A DNA stretch of 64,000 nt from Paenibacillus sp. ACRRY. Its GTDB lineage: Bacteria; Bacillota; Bacilli; Paenibacillales; Paenibacillaceae. This document shows positions 8,821 to 19,378 of the stretch, piece after piece (the stretch's first letter is position 1; every line of letters begins with the position of its first letter). Location: contig NZ_JAKRNM010000001.1 of assembly GCF_022346995.1 (NCBI RefSeq), positions 744,001 through 808,000 on the forward strand, read 5' to 3'. Position numbers and translations under genes: made by a program. Below the pieces are notes generated by a model. That model was not told the DNA's origin, searched no databases, and saw only the letters and a list, made by a program, of their open reading frames with translations.

Positions 8821-9701
8821 TGGAAACGGTATCTGCACCGATGAAATATACGAGCATCAAGCAGTCCAAAAACCGAAGAAGAGCGATTCATTTCGGCTTG
8901 ATTGTGTTATCTCTCCTGCTTGCCTTAATTTTTGCTTTTCCATTGTACTGGCTGTTACGCGGGGCAATGGTGAGTCATTCGGAAATATTGGCCAGACCAC
9001 CTGTATTTTTTCCGAAGGAGCTGGGATTTGAGAATTTCAGACTAGGACTGGAACGGATTCAGTTCTGGCGGCAGCTATGGAATTCGGTCTCCATCGTTGT
9101 TCCGTATGTCATTGGCACCGTTATCACGACCAGCTTTGCAGCATACGCGTTTGCCAAATTACGTTTTCCCATGCGCGGCGCCTGGTTTGTTCTTGTTATC
9201 AGCAGTATGATGCTACCTAGTGCAGTTACATTGCTTCCACAATTTTCGTTATATACATCGCTTGGGCTTGCAGGCAAACCTGCTCTTATTATTCCAGCCT
9301 TTTTTTGCGCAGGCGGCAATGCATATTTCGTTTTTCTGCTCAGACAATTTTTTATGACAATCCCTGCTGAACTGAGTGAAGCGGCTAAAATTGACGGCGC
9401 AGGTTATTTCCGCATCTATTACCGGATCATGCTGCCTCTCATTCGCCCTGCCATGATCGTTGTTGCCCTATTCAGTTTCATCAATTGTTGGAATGAATTT
9501 TTCTATACCATGATTTATCTGAAGACCGAGGCCGATTATACCTTGCCTATGGGCTTGTACATGGTGAACGGAATGCGTATTCCAAACTATGAGCAGGTCA
9601 TGGCGCTTGCACTCATCGTAACACTTCCCTGCCTGGTGTTTTTCCTGATCGGCAACAAATATTTCGTAGAAGGCATTACGTTGACGGGAATTAAAGGTTA
9701 A
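8817..9701 (+). CDS. Sugar ABC transporter permease (MalG/AraQ-like)
   Basis: Second permease of the importer, about 294 aa. N-terminal cytoplasmic segment, six membrane helices, EAA motif EAAKIDGAGYFRIYYRIMLPL, and the family-typical C-terminal ...YFVEGITLTGIKG. ATG 8817 overlaps the previous stop; a GTG at 8808 is an alternative. The gene ends 18 bp before the giant surface glycosidase, so transporter and surface enzyme are probably one operon. Confidence 0.92.
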   Translation: MMETVSAPMKYTSIKQSKNRRRAIHFGLIVLSLLLALIFAFPLYWLLRGAMVSHSEILARPPVFFPKELGFENFRLGLERIQFWRQLWNSVSIVVPYVIGTVITTSFAAYAFAKLRFPMRGAWFVLVISSMMLPSAVTLLPQFSLYTSLGLAGKPALIIPAFFCAGGNAYFVFLLRQFFMTIPAELSEAAKIDGAGYFRIYYRIMLPLIRPAMIVVALFSFINCWNEFFYTMIYLKTEADYTLPMGLYMVNGMRIPNYEQVMALALIVTLPCLVFFLIGNKYFVEGITLTGIKG

Positions 9702-9719
9702 TAAGGAGGAGACGAAGCA

Positions 9720-12700
9720 ATGGCGACAAAGAAGAGGAAATGGGCAACAAAAATGTGGGTGGCCGCTTTGGCCACCGTCGTAACCTTGAATACAGGCATC
9801 ATACCTGCATCGGCGAACTATACGACAGACTTTGTTCATGAAGGCGTAGGTACCGATTATGGTGATGCAACGTGGAAGAACAATCAGATCGTAAGCGAGC
9901 CCGTGGATTTCAGTCAGGAAACTGTCGGTCAAATGATGAAAGCGATCGAAGACTTTGATTTTGACCAATTCGCTGCAGATCATGCCGACTTACCATGGCT
10001 CGATAAGTTGCTGGTTAACGAAGGTGTCATCCCAGACGATAACAATGATGATGGCAGTGCCAACACTCTCTTCAGCCGGGGAAGCGCACTGTATATGAAA
10101 ACGCAGAATAACCGGCAACTCGGTTTTGTCGGGACCGTACATTATGCGGATACCCTGAACAAGGATACGATGTACAACATTACACTTTCTACGGGTGCCG
10201 TTGTGGAAGACAAGGCTGCTCGTAAAAACTACCCTAGCCATGCTGACCAGACATACAAAAGCGGCGGGCTCGACATCAGCCAGCGCAAATTTATTACCTC
10301 CTCTAACAGTGCAGTTACGCTACTGAAGTTAAGCAATAACGGTAATGCGCCAATTACGTTAACCATGACTGTCAAATCTCCATTTGTAACCGAAGCTGAG
10401 GGAGATGAATTGATCGGCAAACGGGTGGCTGCTCCAATTATGGTTGGACGTGCTGGAGAGAAATATGTGGAAGCGATGTCCCATGTTGACGTTCATCTCA
10501 GCGGGGATGGCATGACGCCTGTTGGCAATGATTTGGTGAAAGAGATTACAGTCCCTGCAGGCACATCGATGGATGAGAAAGTGGTCATGGGGTGGTTGGC
10601 GGAAGAAATCCCAGCATCGAAAACACAGTATGCTGAATTTAAAGCAAGCAATAATGAAAAGGCTTTCAATGATCAGGTGAAGGAATATAACGAATGGTGG
10701 GCACAAAATATCCCCTACATCGATATTCCAGACGAAAATGTGAAGAAGGTTCTGTATTACCGTTGGTGGTCCAATCGCTTCAACTTGCTGGAAGCCAACA
10801 TTCCCGGAAACGACTGGCAATTCCCGATGAACATGGAAGGGGTGCTGGGTTATAACAACGGCATCACAGTTAGTGTTCCCTGGGTAATGCAAGATTTGAA
10901 GTGGCTGCGAGACCCATCTTATGCTTACGGGACTTGGCTTGCCCAAGGCGAGTATTCTGAAAACGCCAATTACAAAAACAATCCGGGACGACCAAATATC
11001 TGGACATGGGACATGATGCAAAATACCTCGCAAGTCGGCTGGGAAGCGTACAAGATTTATGGTGGCGGAGAAAAGGTGTTGAAAAAATTCGCTGATTTCT
11101 CGGCGAGCGATGTGACGGGCACACTGAATCATTTCCGGGGAACCAATCCTGATTTGGTTTATTACAATCACGGACCAATTACAGGCAATGATGGTGACAC
11201 GGTGTCCATGCACTGGAAAGGAAACGGAAACTATGCGCGTTTGGATGGTTCATCTACAGCATATGCAAACGCAGTAGCCACCCAGCAAATGTACGAACAA
11301 CTTGGGGATGACGCAAACGCGAAGCGCATGGAAGAGGTGGCACAGCGAATTCGGACCGCGATTCTGAACAACATGTGGTACGACGAAGCGGATTTTGACG
11401 GTGACGGCGAAGTTGATACGAACGGCGAAGGCAGCTTTTTGCACAAAAAAGTCATCAACCAACAAGATGTATTCAATCCATGGCGTGACAACAATATGTT
11501 TGTGTTTAATTTCGGTGTAGTGCCGAAAGAAGGGGAGGCAGGATACGAATCCAAGTACTTGACCCAGTTATCGGATTACGGTGATCCGAACTATTACCCG
11601 ATTTTCCCATTCTTTACGGCAGATCAGCACAGTATCATGAAACGTGTGGAAGCATTCCAGAATGGAGAGACAAGCGCGTTCGGAACGGACCAGTTCGCTT
11701 GGTGCAACTTTGGGAATTACATCAATACGATTCGTGCTTCCTTACGTCATTATCCAGTGGAGAATATCAACACCGACACTTACAAAACATTGTTTGACTG
11801 GGGCGCTTGGTTACATACGGTTGAACCAGGCAATACCGATCACCTGGATTCCAATGAGTTTTTCTGGCTGGAAGATTATTTCTTTGGTACGCCTTGGACA
11901 CCACAAAATCCGCCAAACCCAAGTGGGAAGATGGTTCGTGCCTGGATTCACCACGATACGCTGGGCATGATGAATTATTCCGTCATGGAGGATATGGCAG
12001 GCCTTCAGCCAAGAGCGGACGATAAAATCGAGTTATGGCCACTTGATATCCAATATGACCATTTCGCCGTGGACAATGTGCGCTACCATGATGCCAATCT
12101 GTCCATTGTGTGGCAAGACCCGGCAAAGTATAGCGATACCGATCCATATTACAAGGATATCCCTGTAGGATACTCATTGTTCATCAATGGCGAACGTGTC
12201 ATGACTACGGATGAAATGTCGCATATCATTTTTGATACAGCTACGGGTAAGGTAGAAAAACCGGACGGAGACGTACCAGGAGCGGTCGGAGACAACACAA
12301 ACACAAACGTTATTTATGAAATTGGTCGTGCAGTTCATTTGGCTTCTGCAGACGATACTTCACTTGTAGGCAATGAAAAAGCTGTTGACATGTTCAATAA
12401 AGCAGGAGTTGATGTGGAGCATAACGGCGTAAACCTGGCAAAGGCAGCTGGTACTACGGTTGAATCCAGCTATATCCATAGCAATTCCAACGTGAACAGA
12501 CTGGCAGACGGGTCTACGATTGCGTCCATTACCCATACCTCAAATACTGCGTTGTTCGGCGGATCGCCAAATCCATCTGATTCCGTTACGTTTCATTTTG
12601 ATGGAGCCCAAACGGTGGATAACGTAAAAGTGTACTTCTATAATGACCGACGGCCCAACGGCTATGCAGCTCCGCAAACGTTTGGTGTGGAATACTTGGA

Positions 12701-15700
12701 TGCGGACGGCACCACATGGAAGCCTGTAGAAGGGCAATTCCGTTATCCAAACTATGTGGCCGCTAATTACAATAATGTTGAATTCAGTGCTGTGAACACA
12801 TCTGCGATCCGAGTCCATTTTACGCATGCATCGGGCTATTCAACAGGAATTAAGGAAATTCAAATCTACAATAACGACCTGAACGTTACACCTTCGGAGA
12901 ATCTTGCACCCAAAGTGCAACTAGACCTGCCGGTGAACGTGGAGCAAGGAGCTCCATTGAAGTTGGCACCAGTAATTACAGATGATGGTCTGCCAAACGG
13001 ACGTTTGACTTATGCATGGAATCTAATATCAGGCGATACTGGTGCAGTGCAGGCAGAGACACTGGATCAGGCGACATTGAATGTGACATTTGGCGCGGTA
13101 GGCGAATACGTCTACGAGTTGAGTGTTAGTGACGGGGAAGCAGTCACGAAGGTAGAAGTACCCATCACGGTATTTGTAGCGACGGCCGAATTGTCTAATG
13201 TCATTGCTAAGTTTGCAGACCGGGTATCGCCACAGGGCAAACTTGTCCGCAATGCAGATGACTTTACACTGGAGTCTTGGCAAGCGTTGCAAGAAGCATT
13301 AACTGAAGCCAAGGAACTTCTTGCAAGAGATGATTACTCGCTGGATGAAGTGCAGTCCATGACGAATCGAGTGCGCCTTGCTGAAGAGAGTCTTCGTTAC
13401 CGCAATGCTGCTCTGTTAGCTACGCCGAGTGCATCTTATACATCAGCATGGGAATCTTTGAACTCGGTGAATGACGGGTATATTCCTTTAGTCCCTGGCA
13501 GCATCGGCAATCCGGACATCGAAACGCAATATGGAAACTGGGGATCGTCTAACCAGAGTCATTGGGTGGAGTATGCCTGGAAAACGCCTGTGACCCTGTC
13601 CGGCAGTTCAATGTACTTTTATGATGATGGAGGGGGCGTACAGGTTCCAGCCGATTACGACTTTGAATATTGGGATCAGGAGACGGGCGAGTATGTGGCG
13701 GTAAGCGGACTTAGTGAGAAGAAAATGGAAAAGGGAAAATTCAACCAAGTCACCTTTAATGAGGTCACGACCCACAAATTACGTTTAACGATGAAAAACC
13801 AAAGCAGTTCGGTATACACCGGTTTAAAAGAATGGCGTGCTATTTCGGCCAAACCGGAAGGGGAAGAACCACCTCAAACGGACCATGGTGCGATAACAGC
13901 CATTGAGCCATTATCGGTTAATACGACCATCAACATCATGCCGGAGTTGCCTTCACAAGTCACCGTGACCTATGAAGACAAAACGAAAGGGCTGGTTAAC
14001 GTCGAATGGGATGAGATCCCCGAAAATAAGCTATCCATTGCAACTGATTTTGTTGTGCTTGGCAGTGTGGAAGGAACCGACCTAAGAGCAAGCCTTCGTA
14101 TTTATGTCAAATATGATAAATCCCGCCTGAAAGCGGCAATTGATGCAGCATCAGATTCTTCCGTGAACGAAGAGAACTATGTTGGCACACCAGAACAATG
14201 GCAAACGTTACAAACAGCTTTGCAGTTAGCTAGTGACGTGTACAATAATGATGCTTCGACTGAAGGAGATATCGATTCAGCGTACAAAGCGTTGCTGGAA
14301 GCTTTTGAAGCCCTAGAGCCTGTAGAAGAACACAATGTAACGATTATAGGAATCAACATTCCGGGCGGTTCTGTGGATCAGTTAGCCAAGGAAATTGTTA
14401 TTCCTGAAACGACAACGCTTGAGGAACTTAAAACGGGCTTAAACGTTCCCGCAAGTGTGACATTTGCGGTTTACGAATCTGATGGATTGACGTCGGCCAT
14501 TGATTTGAAGACAGGATACAAAGTGACGTTAACAGGTTCTGATCAAATCACAACGAAGACGTACACTGTCCTGAAGGTTACAGAAAATCCGCCAGTGAAT
14601 ACAGCTGCGCTTCAAACAAAGCTGAATGAAGCACGGGCGTTGAAGCAAGAACGCTACACGGCGGCTAGCTGGCAGATCTTAGCGGAAAAGATCTCCACTG
14701 CCGAACAATTGTTGACGAGCGGATCCGCTTCACAGGCTGACATTGATGCTGCGGTTATTGCACTGGATTCTGCTATTGCGGGATTAAAACTGTTGCCGAC
14801 ACCTACACCGACTCCAAGCCCATCGCCATCGGCTCCAACACCAGTTCCATCACCAGCTCCTGCACCTACGAATCCAAAAGAGCTTACGCCAGTTACCGTG
14901 AGCCAAGGCAGAATCGAAGTAAAAGCAGCTGCCACCGGCAAAGATAGTAAGGTCAAAGTTCAACTTACAGAGAATGATATTAAAGCAGCGCTGGAGGATA
15001 TGAAGGACGGGAAGTTAACCATTGTCATCCAAAAAGATTTGGAAATACAACAAGTCGAAGCCTTGCTTCCGTGGAAGACGCTTAGTACGACGAAGTCTTT
15101 AACCAGTGTGAAAATTGAAATGGGATCAACCGTGTTGACGATACCTCATCAATTCCTAACTACGATTAGGGACGTCACTAATCTGGGTGTGGTCTTTGAA
15201 GCCGTCGAACCAAGCCAGTTGCCAAAACAAGCTGGAAAACTTCTTGAAGCAGACTTGGTTAGCAACATCACAGTGAATGCAGATGGGAAAAGTTTTTCTT
15301 CGAAAGAACTACATGGAAAAGGTCTTAGACTAGCCATGCTTTATCAGTTGAAGGAAGGGATAAAAGGGCATCAAGTGGTTGCATTTACACTGAACGATGC
15401 CGGTATAGCCCAAGCTGTAGTCGGTGGTAAGTATGATGCATCCACTAAAATGTTTGAGTTTAACATGCAGCAAAGCGGCATGTTCGGAGTACTTGGCGTA
15501 AACGTTTCCTTCAAGGACTTGATCAATGTGAACTGGGCTGTGGAAGGCATTGAAGCCCTTGCAGCAAGAGGAGCTGTTGAGGGAACGGGATCTGGAGATT
15601 TCAATCCGGCATCTCAAGTAACCCGCGCAGAGTTCCTCAAAACGCTGATGAACTCATTCGATTTGTTGGATGAAACAACAACAACTGCATTTAGCGATAT

Positions 15701-16061
15701 TAAAGAAGGCGCATGGTATAGCACTTCAATCGCAAGTGCTCATAAGCTGGGCATTGTTAGAGGGAAAGCAGATGGTAGCTTTGGTCCCAATGAGCCAATT
15801 ACCCGCGATGAAATGGCCGTAATGATTTATCGGCTTGCAGGCAATTTGAATGTTACGTTGCCAACTGAAGGGGAAGATGATTCTGTGAAATTTGTTGATT
15901 TAGAGAATCTTTCATCGGAATCCTCGGCAGCAATAGAGGCTGTTCGTAAGGGTGGTTTAATTACAGGTATGCCGGATGGCCGCTTTGACCCGAATGGTCA
16001 GACTACACGTGCGCAAGCGGTGACAGTCATTTACCGACTGCTGACAAACCTAGAAAAGTAG
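9720..16061 (+). CDS. Giant SLH-anchored multidomain surface glycoside hydrolase
   Basis: 2113-aa secreted cell-surface enzyme. Approximate layout by residue: signal peptide 1-33; beta-rich N-domain 35-330; (alpha/alpha)-toroid catalytic region 340-800 (starting YYRWWSNRFN), similar in style to MGH1/GH63-like glycosidases; F5/8C-like module 904-1053; PKD/Ig-like 1061-1151; FIVAR-like helices 1161-1234; second F5/8C-like 1234-1374; Ig-like 1393-1464; FIVAR-like 1469-1534 and 1629-1690; Pro/Thr/Ser linker 1694-1719; beta domain 1724-1930; three SLH repeats to the C-terminus. An acidic loop DFDGDGEVDTNG near 558 looks like an EF-hand calcium site. SLH repeats bind pyruvylated wall polymer. GH family and substrate unassigned. 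AGGAGGAG precedes ATG 9720. Confidence 0.9.
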   Translation: MATKKRKWATKMWVAALATVVTLNTGIIPASANYTTDFVHEGVGTDYGDATWKNNQIVSEPVDFSQETVGQMMKAIEDFDFDQFAADHADLPWLDKLLVNEGVIPDDNNDDGSANTLFSRGSALYMKTQNNRQLGFVGTVHYADTLNKDTMYNITLSTGAVVEDKAARKNYPSHADQTYKSGGLDISQRKFITSSNSAVTLLKLSNNGNAPITLTMTVKSPFVTEAEGDELIGKRVAAPIMVGRAGEKYVEAMSHVDVHLSGDGMTPVGNDLVKEITVPAGTSMDEKVVMGWLAEEIPASKTQYAEFKASNNEKAFNDQVKEYNEWWAQNIPYIDIPDENVKKVLYYRWWSNRFNLLEANIPGNDWQFPMNMEGVLGYNNGITVSVPWVMQDLKWLRDPSYAYGTWLAQGEYSENANYKNNPGRPNIWTWDMMQNTSQVGWEAYKIYGGGEKVLKKFADFSASDVTGTLNHFRGTNPDLVYYNHGPITGNDGDTVSMHWKGNGNYARLDGSSTAYANAVATQQMYEQLGDDANAKRMEEVAQRIRTAILNNMWYDEADFDGDGEVDTNGEGSFLHKKVINQQDVFNPWRDNNMFVFNFGVVPKEGEAGYESKYLTQLSDYGDPNYYPIFPFFTADQHSIMKRVEAFQNGETSAFGTDQFAWCNFGNYINTIRASLRHYPVENINTDTYKTLFDWGAWLHTVEPGNTDHLDSNEFFWLEDYFFGTPWTPQNPPNPSGKMVRAWIHHDTLGMMNYSVMEDMAGLQPRADDKIELWPLDIQYDHFAVDNVRYHDANLSIVWQDPAKYSDTDPYYKDIPVGYSLFINGERVMTTDEMSHIIFDTATGKVEKPDGDVPGAVGDNTNTNVIYEIGRAVHLASADDTSLVGNEKAVDMFNKAGVDVEHNGVNLAKAAGTTVESSYIHSNSNVNRLADGSTIASITHTSNTALFGGSPNPSDSVTFHFDGAQTVDNVKVYFYNDRRPNGYAAPQTFGVEYLDADGTTWKPVEGQFRYPNYVAANYNNVEFSAVNTSAIRVHFTHASGYSTGIKEIQIYNNDLNVTPSENLAPKVQLDLPVNVEQGAPLKLAPVITDDGLPNGRLTYAWNLISGDTGAVQAETLDQATLNVTFGAVGEYVYELSVSDGEAVTKVEVPITVFVATAELSNVIAKFADRVSPQGKLVRNADDFTLESWQALQEALTEAKELLARDDYSLDEVQSMTNRVRLAEESLRYRNAALLATPSASYTSAWESLNSVNDGYIPLVPGSIGNPDIETQYGNWGSSNQSHWVEYAWKTPVTLSGSSMYFYDDGGGVQVPADYDFEYWDQETGEYVAVSGLSEKKMEKGKFNQVTFNEVTTHKLRLTMKNQSSSVYTGLKEWRAISAKPEGEEPPQTDHGAITAIEPLSVNTTINIMPELPSQVTVTYEDKTKGLVNVEWDEIPENKLSIATDFVVLGSVEGTDLRASLRIYVKYDKSRLKAAIDAASDSSVNEENYVGTPEQWQTLQTALQLASDVYNNDASTEGDIDSAYKALLEAFEALEPVEEHNVTIIGINIPGGSVDQLAKEIVIPETTTLEELKTGLNVPASVTFAVYESDGLTSAIDLKTGYKVTLTGSDQITTKTYTVLKVTENPPVNTAALQTKLNEARALKQERYTAASWQILAEKISTAEQLLTSGSASQADIDAAVIALDSAIAGLKLLPTPTPTPSPSPSAPTPVPSPAPAPTNPKELTPVTVSQGRIEVKAAATGKDSKVKVQLTENDIKAALEDMKDGKLTIVIQKDLEIQQVEALLPWKTLSTTKSLTSVKIEMGSTVLTIPHQFLTTIRDVTNLGVVFEAVEPSQLPKQAGKLLEADLVSNITVNADGKSFSSKELHGKGLRLAMLYQLKEGIKGHQVVAFTLNDAGIAQAVVGGKYDASTKMFEFNMQQSGMFGVLGVNVSFKDLINVNWAVEGIEALAARGAVEGTGSGDFNPASQVTRAEFLKTLMNSFDLLDETTTTAFSDIKEGAWYSTSIASAHKLGIVRGKADGSFGPNEPITRDEMAVMIYRLAGNLNVTLPTEGEDDSVKFVDLENLSSESSAAIEAVRKGGLITGMPDGRFDPNGQTTRAQAVTVIYRLLTNLEK

Positions 16062-16096
16062 AATCAGGACAACTTCAAAATCTACATGTTACAAAT

Positions 16097-16135
16097 ATAA
16101 TGGTTGCCCACATATTTTTGAGGGGCAACCATTAT
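16097..16135 (+). terminator. Rho-independent-type terminator after the SLH glycosidase
   Basis: Thirteen-base-pair perfect stem (ATAATGGTTGCCC / GGGCAACCATTAT) with a 13-nt loop, followed by a T-rich stretch, 35 bp after the stop codon. Closes the LacI-controlled locus. Confidence 0.85.
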
Positions 16136-16248
16136 TTATTCTATTCATTAGAGGAAAAAGGGACTTTTCGATATTGGAAACAAGAAGTGTTTTCTATCAA
16201 TCTTTATTAAGCCGATCCCAGCTCGTGGTCGGCGTGTGTGTTAACTAA

Positions 16249-16473
16249 ATCTTCATTACGGCGCTTATAGCGTTTGTCTTATTGTATGAGGCCATGGAGC
16301 CTGCCAGATCACTCCGTGCTGTGGTGTATGTTGATTCCATGAACGAATTAAAGGAAGAATTAAAAAAACAAAATACCCTTATACTAAGGGATCAGCATGG
16401 CCCTATTGGTCCAAGCATTTTTGTTCAACATCCTGATGGTAGTTTTATTGAATATGTAGAGCCGCGCAAGTGA
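16249..16473 (+). pseudogene. C-terminal remnant of a VOC/glyoxalase-family protein
   Basis: About 70 codons ending ...FVQHPDGSFIEYVEPRK, the usual end of VOC-superfamily proteins, with a preceding helix NELKEELKKQNTLILRDQHGP. An in-frame stop at 16246 and non-VOC sequence before residue 20 show that the N-terminal repeat is gone. No ribosome site near the possible TTG at 16282. Most likely not expressed as a working enzyme. Confidence 0.65.
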
Positions 16474-16975
16474 CTGTTTAACTGGTGAAAATTAAAATAA
16501 AGCTACTCCACTTGAGGAGCAAGCACTTTATGGTCCATGAAATAAGAAGTTAGAGTAAAGGCTCATCACGTAAAGCTTAATCAATCAATAGCTCTATTGG
16601 GTGGTTTTTGTGTTATTCACCGAGATGTCAGAAAGAATTGATCCTTTCTTGAACGTTTAGGGGCAAAGGCGTGACCACAATTGAAATGCTAAATGACAAA
16701 GATATAATAATTTTAAATATCAGATTCTGCCATGTTTCAAGCATATTCAAACAACAGGTTAGGAAGACTGAGGGAGCGGGTATCATTCTTGCCGCTTACT
16801 TTGTGAAATTTTTCTCTTTCTAGGTGTGAAGTAGATGAGTGATGAACACAAGGTAACGAATCTGTCTGTTGAATTTGGCTGAATCTGCTATTAGATGTAA
16901 ACACGGAGAAGTCACCTTAGGCATGTGTATTATCTTGCTATTGATTGACGATTTTTGAAGGGAGGCAGTAATCAG
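16474..16975 (+). other. Intergenic region upstream of cydABDC, with possible Rex half-site
   Basis: No gene seen. TTGTGAAATTTTTCTC at 16801-16816 has a full left half of the Rex operator (TTGTGAANNNNTTCACAA) and a degenerate right half. Rex represses cyd genes in Bacillus relatives when NADH is low. The site is 160-175 bp before cydA, rather far, so this is only a candidate. An ATTGATTGACG stretch near 16940 could hold promoter elements. Confidence 0.3.
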
Positions 16976-18340
16976 ATGGACATTGATACAGTGCTGTGGA
17001 GCAGGCTGGTGACAGGAATGACTTTGGGATTTCACGTTATTTTCGCGACGCTAGGCGTCGGTGTCCCACTAATGATTGCGATAGCCGAGTTCATCGGCAT
17101 CCGCAAGAAAGATCCCCACTACATACTGATGGCCAAAAGGTGGTCTCGAGGGTTTGTCATTTCCGTAGCCGTTGGGGTTGTGACAGGCACGGCGATTTCA
17201 CTGCAGCTGGCCTTAGTGTGGCCGAATTTTATGAAGCTGGCAGGGAATGTTATTGCGCTTCCACTATTTATGGAAGTGTTCGCGTTCTTTTTTGAAGCGA
17301 TTTTCTTGGGCATTTATCTGTACACGTGGGACCGATTCAAAAATCCTTACAAGCATTGGTTGCTAACGATTCCCATTGTGGCAGGGGCAGGCATGTCTGC
17401 GGTATTTATTACGACGGTAAACGGATTTATGAATCAGCCTGAGGGATTCACGATGGAAGGAGGAGTATTCACCGCCGTTAACCCGGTGCAAGCGATGCTC
17501 AATACGGCAACGTTCTCCAAGGTGTTCCATGTATTAAGCTCAGCCTATTTAACAGGAGCTGCGCTGTTAGCAGGAATTGCAGCTTTTACAATCCTTCGTA
17601 AGGGTGTATCTGGATACCACAAAAAAGCACTGAATCTTATGATGGCTGTTGTTATGGTGTTTGGATTGCTCAATACATTAGCCGGAGATGTATCTGCCAA
17701 ATTTTTGGCTGAGCACCAGCCGGAAAAACTGGCCGCAGCGGAATGGCATTTTGAGACCGAAAGCGGCGCGGATTTGATTCTGTTGGGTTGGCTTAATGCC
17801 GAGCATGAAATTATAGGCGCACTTCACCTGCCTAAACTTCTCAGTTTTCTGGCGTATGGTGATTTCAATGCGGAAGTAACCGGTCTAAATAAATTTCCTC
17901 TGGACGAACAACCACCACTTTTGGTGCATTATTTGTTTGACTTGATGGCAGGCATCGGATTCGCTTTGCTCGGCATTTCATTGTTGTATTTCCTGTTTGT
18001 ATTTTGGAATAAGAGAAATGAGTTCAACAAGTGGTTACTTCGAGTGATTGCTCTAAGCGCGCCGCTTGCTTTTCTAGGCGTTGAATTAGGTTGGTTTTAC
18101 GCCGAGCTTGGACGTCAGCCATGGATCCTAAGAGGGTATATGCGCGTGGAAGAGGCCGCTACGACCTCGCCAAGTGTGAGAATTCTATTTTTCCTTTTCC
18201 TTCTCCTGTACATCGTACTGGGCACCGTTTGCGTTTTCGTGCTTCGGCGCTTGTTCAGGAATAATCCCGTGGAAACCGAGATGGAGAAATGGAAACAGCA
18301 TGCGGGCGATAAAACCACAGTAAACGGGGGACGCTCATAA
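16976..18340 (+). CDS. cydA: Cytochrome bd-type quinol oxidase subunit I
   Basis: Membrane oxidase subunit that oxidises quinol and reduces oxygen to water. 454 aa from ATG 16976 (GGGAGG 8 bp upstream). Visible signatures are GFHVIFA with the heme His near residue 19, FFEAIFLG with the conserved Glu near 100, FSKVFHVLSSAYLTGA with the second heme His near 185, and the quinol-side motif ELGRQPWILRGYMR. It is shorter than E. coli CydA, implying a short Q-loop as in the CIO/Bacillus-type enzymes. First gene of a four-gene cyd cluster; its stop overlaps the cydB start by one base. Confidence 0.95.
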   Translation: MDIDTVLWSRLVTGMTLGFHVIFATLGVGVPLMIAIAEFIGIRKKDPHYILMAKRWSRGFVISVAVGVVTGTAISLQLALVWPNFMKLAGNVIALPLFMEVFAFFFEAIFLGIYLYTWDRFKNPYKHWLLTIPIVAGAGMSAVFITTVNGFMNQPEGFTMEGGVFTAVNPVQAMLNTATFSKVFHVLSSAYLTGAALLAGIAAFTILRKGVSGYHKKALNLMMAVVMVFGLLNTLAGDVSAKFLAEHQPEKLAAAEWHFETESGADLILLGWLNAEHEIIGALHLPKLLSFLAYGDFNAEVTGLNKFPLDEQPPLLVHYLFDLMAGIGFALLGISLLYFLFVFWNKRNEFNKWLLRVIALSAPLAFLGVELGWFYAELGRQPWILRGYMRVEEAATTSPSVRILFFLFLLLYIVLGTVCVFVLRRLFRNNPVETEMEKWKQHAGDKTTVNGGRS

Positions 18341-19353
18341 TGAATTACGAGTTGGTTGGAATATCGGTACTCTGGTTGTTTCTGTACGGATATTTAATTG
18401 TGGCCTCCATTGATTTCGGAGCAGGCTTCTTTGCCTTTTATGCCCGATTGACGAAGCAAGATCATCTGATTAATCGCCTGATTTCGCGTTATTTATCACC
18501 CGTATGGGAGATCACCAACGTATTTTTTGTTTTCTTTTACATTGGCATCATCGGATTCTTTCCAGATACGGCGTACTACTATGGTTCGGCACTGATTGTC
18601 CCAGGAAGCATTGCGGTCATTTTGCTTGCCATTCGTGGTTCGTTCTATGCTTTTGAAAATTATGGATCTAAAAATAACATCGTATATCTGTTTTTGTACG
18701 GAGCATCGGGTTTGCTTATTCCGGCGTCGTTGTCAGTAGCCTTGACACTGTCTGAGGGTGGCTTTATCTTGCAGCAGGGTGAGTCGGTTTCTCTGGATTA
18801 CTGGGCGCTATTGACCAATCCGTTATCATGGAGCATTGTCGGTCTGGCGATTGTGTCCGTGCTGTTCATAAGTGGAGCATTTCTGGCCTTTTACGCTTCC
18901 CGGGCAGAGGATCAAGGCGCATTAAAACTGATGCGAACCTATGCACTATTCTGGAGCACGCCGACTATTATCATTGCACTTACTGCATTTATCTATTTGG
19001 GTCAACACAATGAGCGACATTTTCAAAATATGATGGATTTATGGTGGCTGCTTGCTCTCTCTGTTGCTTTCTTTATGATTGCAATGTGGCTGTTATATAG
19101 CGGGCGCCGCTATGGCTTAGCATTCATATGCATTATGCTGCAATTTTTATGCGCCTTTTTCGCTTACGGGATTGGGCAGTATCCTTATATCCTTGACCCG
19201 TATATTACGATACAGAGCAGCGTCACTTCACCATCGATGGGTTTCGCACTAGTTGTTGTGTTTATCGGCGGCATGTGTTTGTTGATTCCTTCTCTATTTC
19301 TGGTGTTCAGACTTTTCCTGTTTGACGCGGACTATGTGAAAGGAAAAAAGTAA
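18340..19353 (+). CDS. cydB: Cytochrome bd-type quinol oxidase subunit II
   Basis: 337-aa polytopic partner of CydA with about eight to nine membrane helices. Begins MNYELVGISVLWLFLYGYLIVASIDFGAG, the typical CydB start with the conserved DFGAG segment. The ATG shares a base with the cydA stop (TAATG), so translation is coupled. The subunit has no catalytic heme ligands of its own in the family. Confidence 0.93.
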   Translation: MNYELVGISVLWLFLYGYLIVASIDFGAGFFAFYARLTKQDHLINRLISRYLSPVWEITNVFFVFFYIGIIGFFPDTAYYYGSALIVPGSIAVILLAIRGSFYAFENYGSKNNIVYLFLYGASGLLIPASLSVALTLSEGGFILQQGESVSLDYWALLTNPLSWSIVGLAIVSVLFISGAFLAFYASRAEDQGALKLMRTYALFWSTPTIIIALTAFIYLGQHNERHFQNMMDLWWLLALSVAFFMIAMWLLYSGRRYGLAFICIMLQFLCAFFAYGIGQYPYILDPYITIQSSVTSPSMGFALVVVFIGGMCLLIPSLFLVFRLFLFDADYVKGKK

Positions 19354-19378
19354 GCTGATCAATGATTACTGTACGTGA

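Noticed and set aside
10359..11213. 284-codon open frame antisense to the SLH glycosidase
   Set aside because: Antisense to well-supported coding sequence, Cys/His/Ile-rich, no ribosome site; a mirror of the codon pattern on the other strand.
14798..14875. Pro/Thr/Ser-rich low-complexity run as a tandem repeat element
   Set aside because: It is a normal linker between the FIVAR-like modules and the wall-anchoring part of the surface enzyme.
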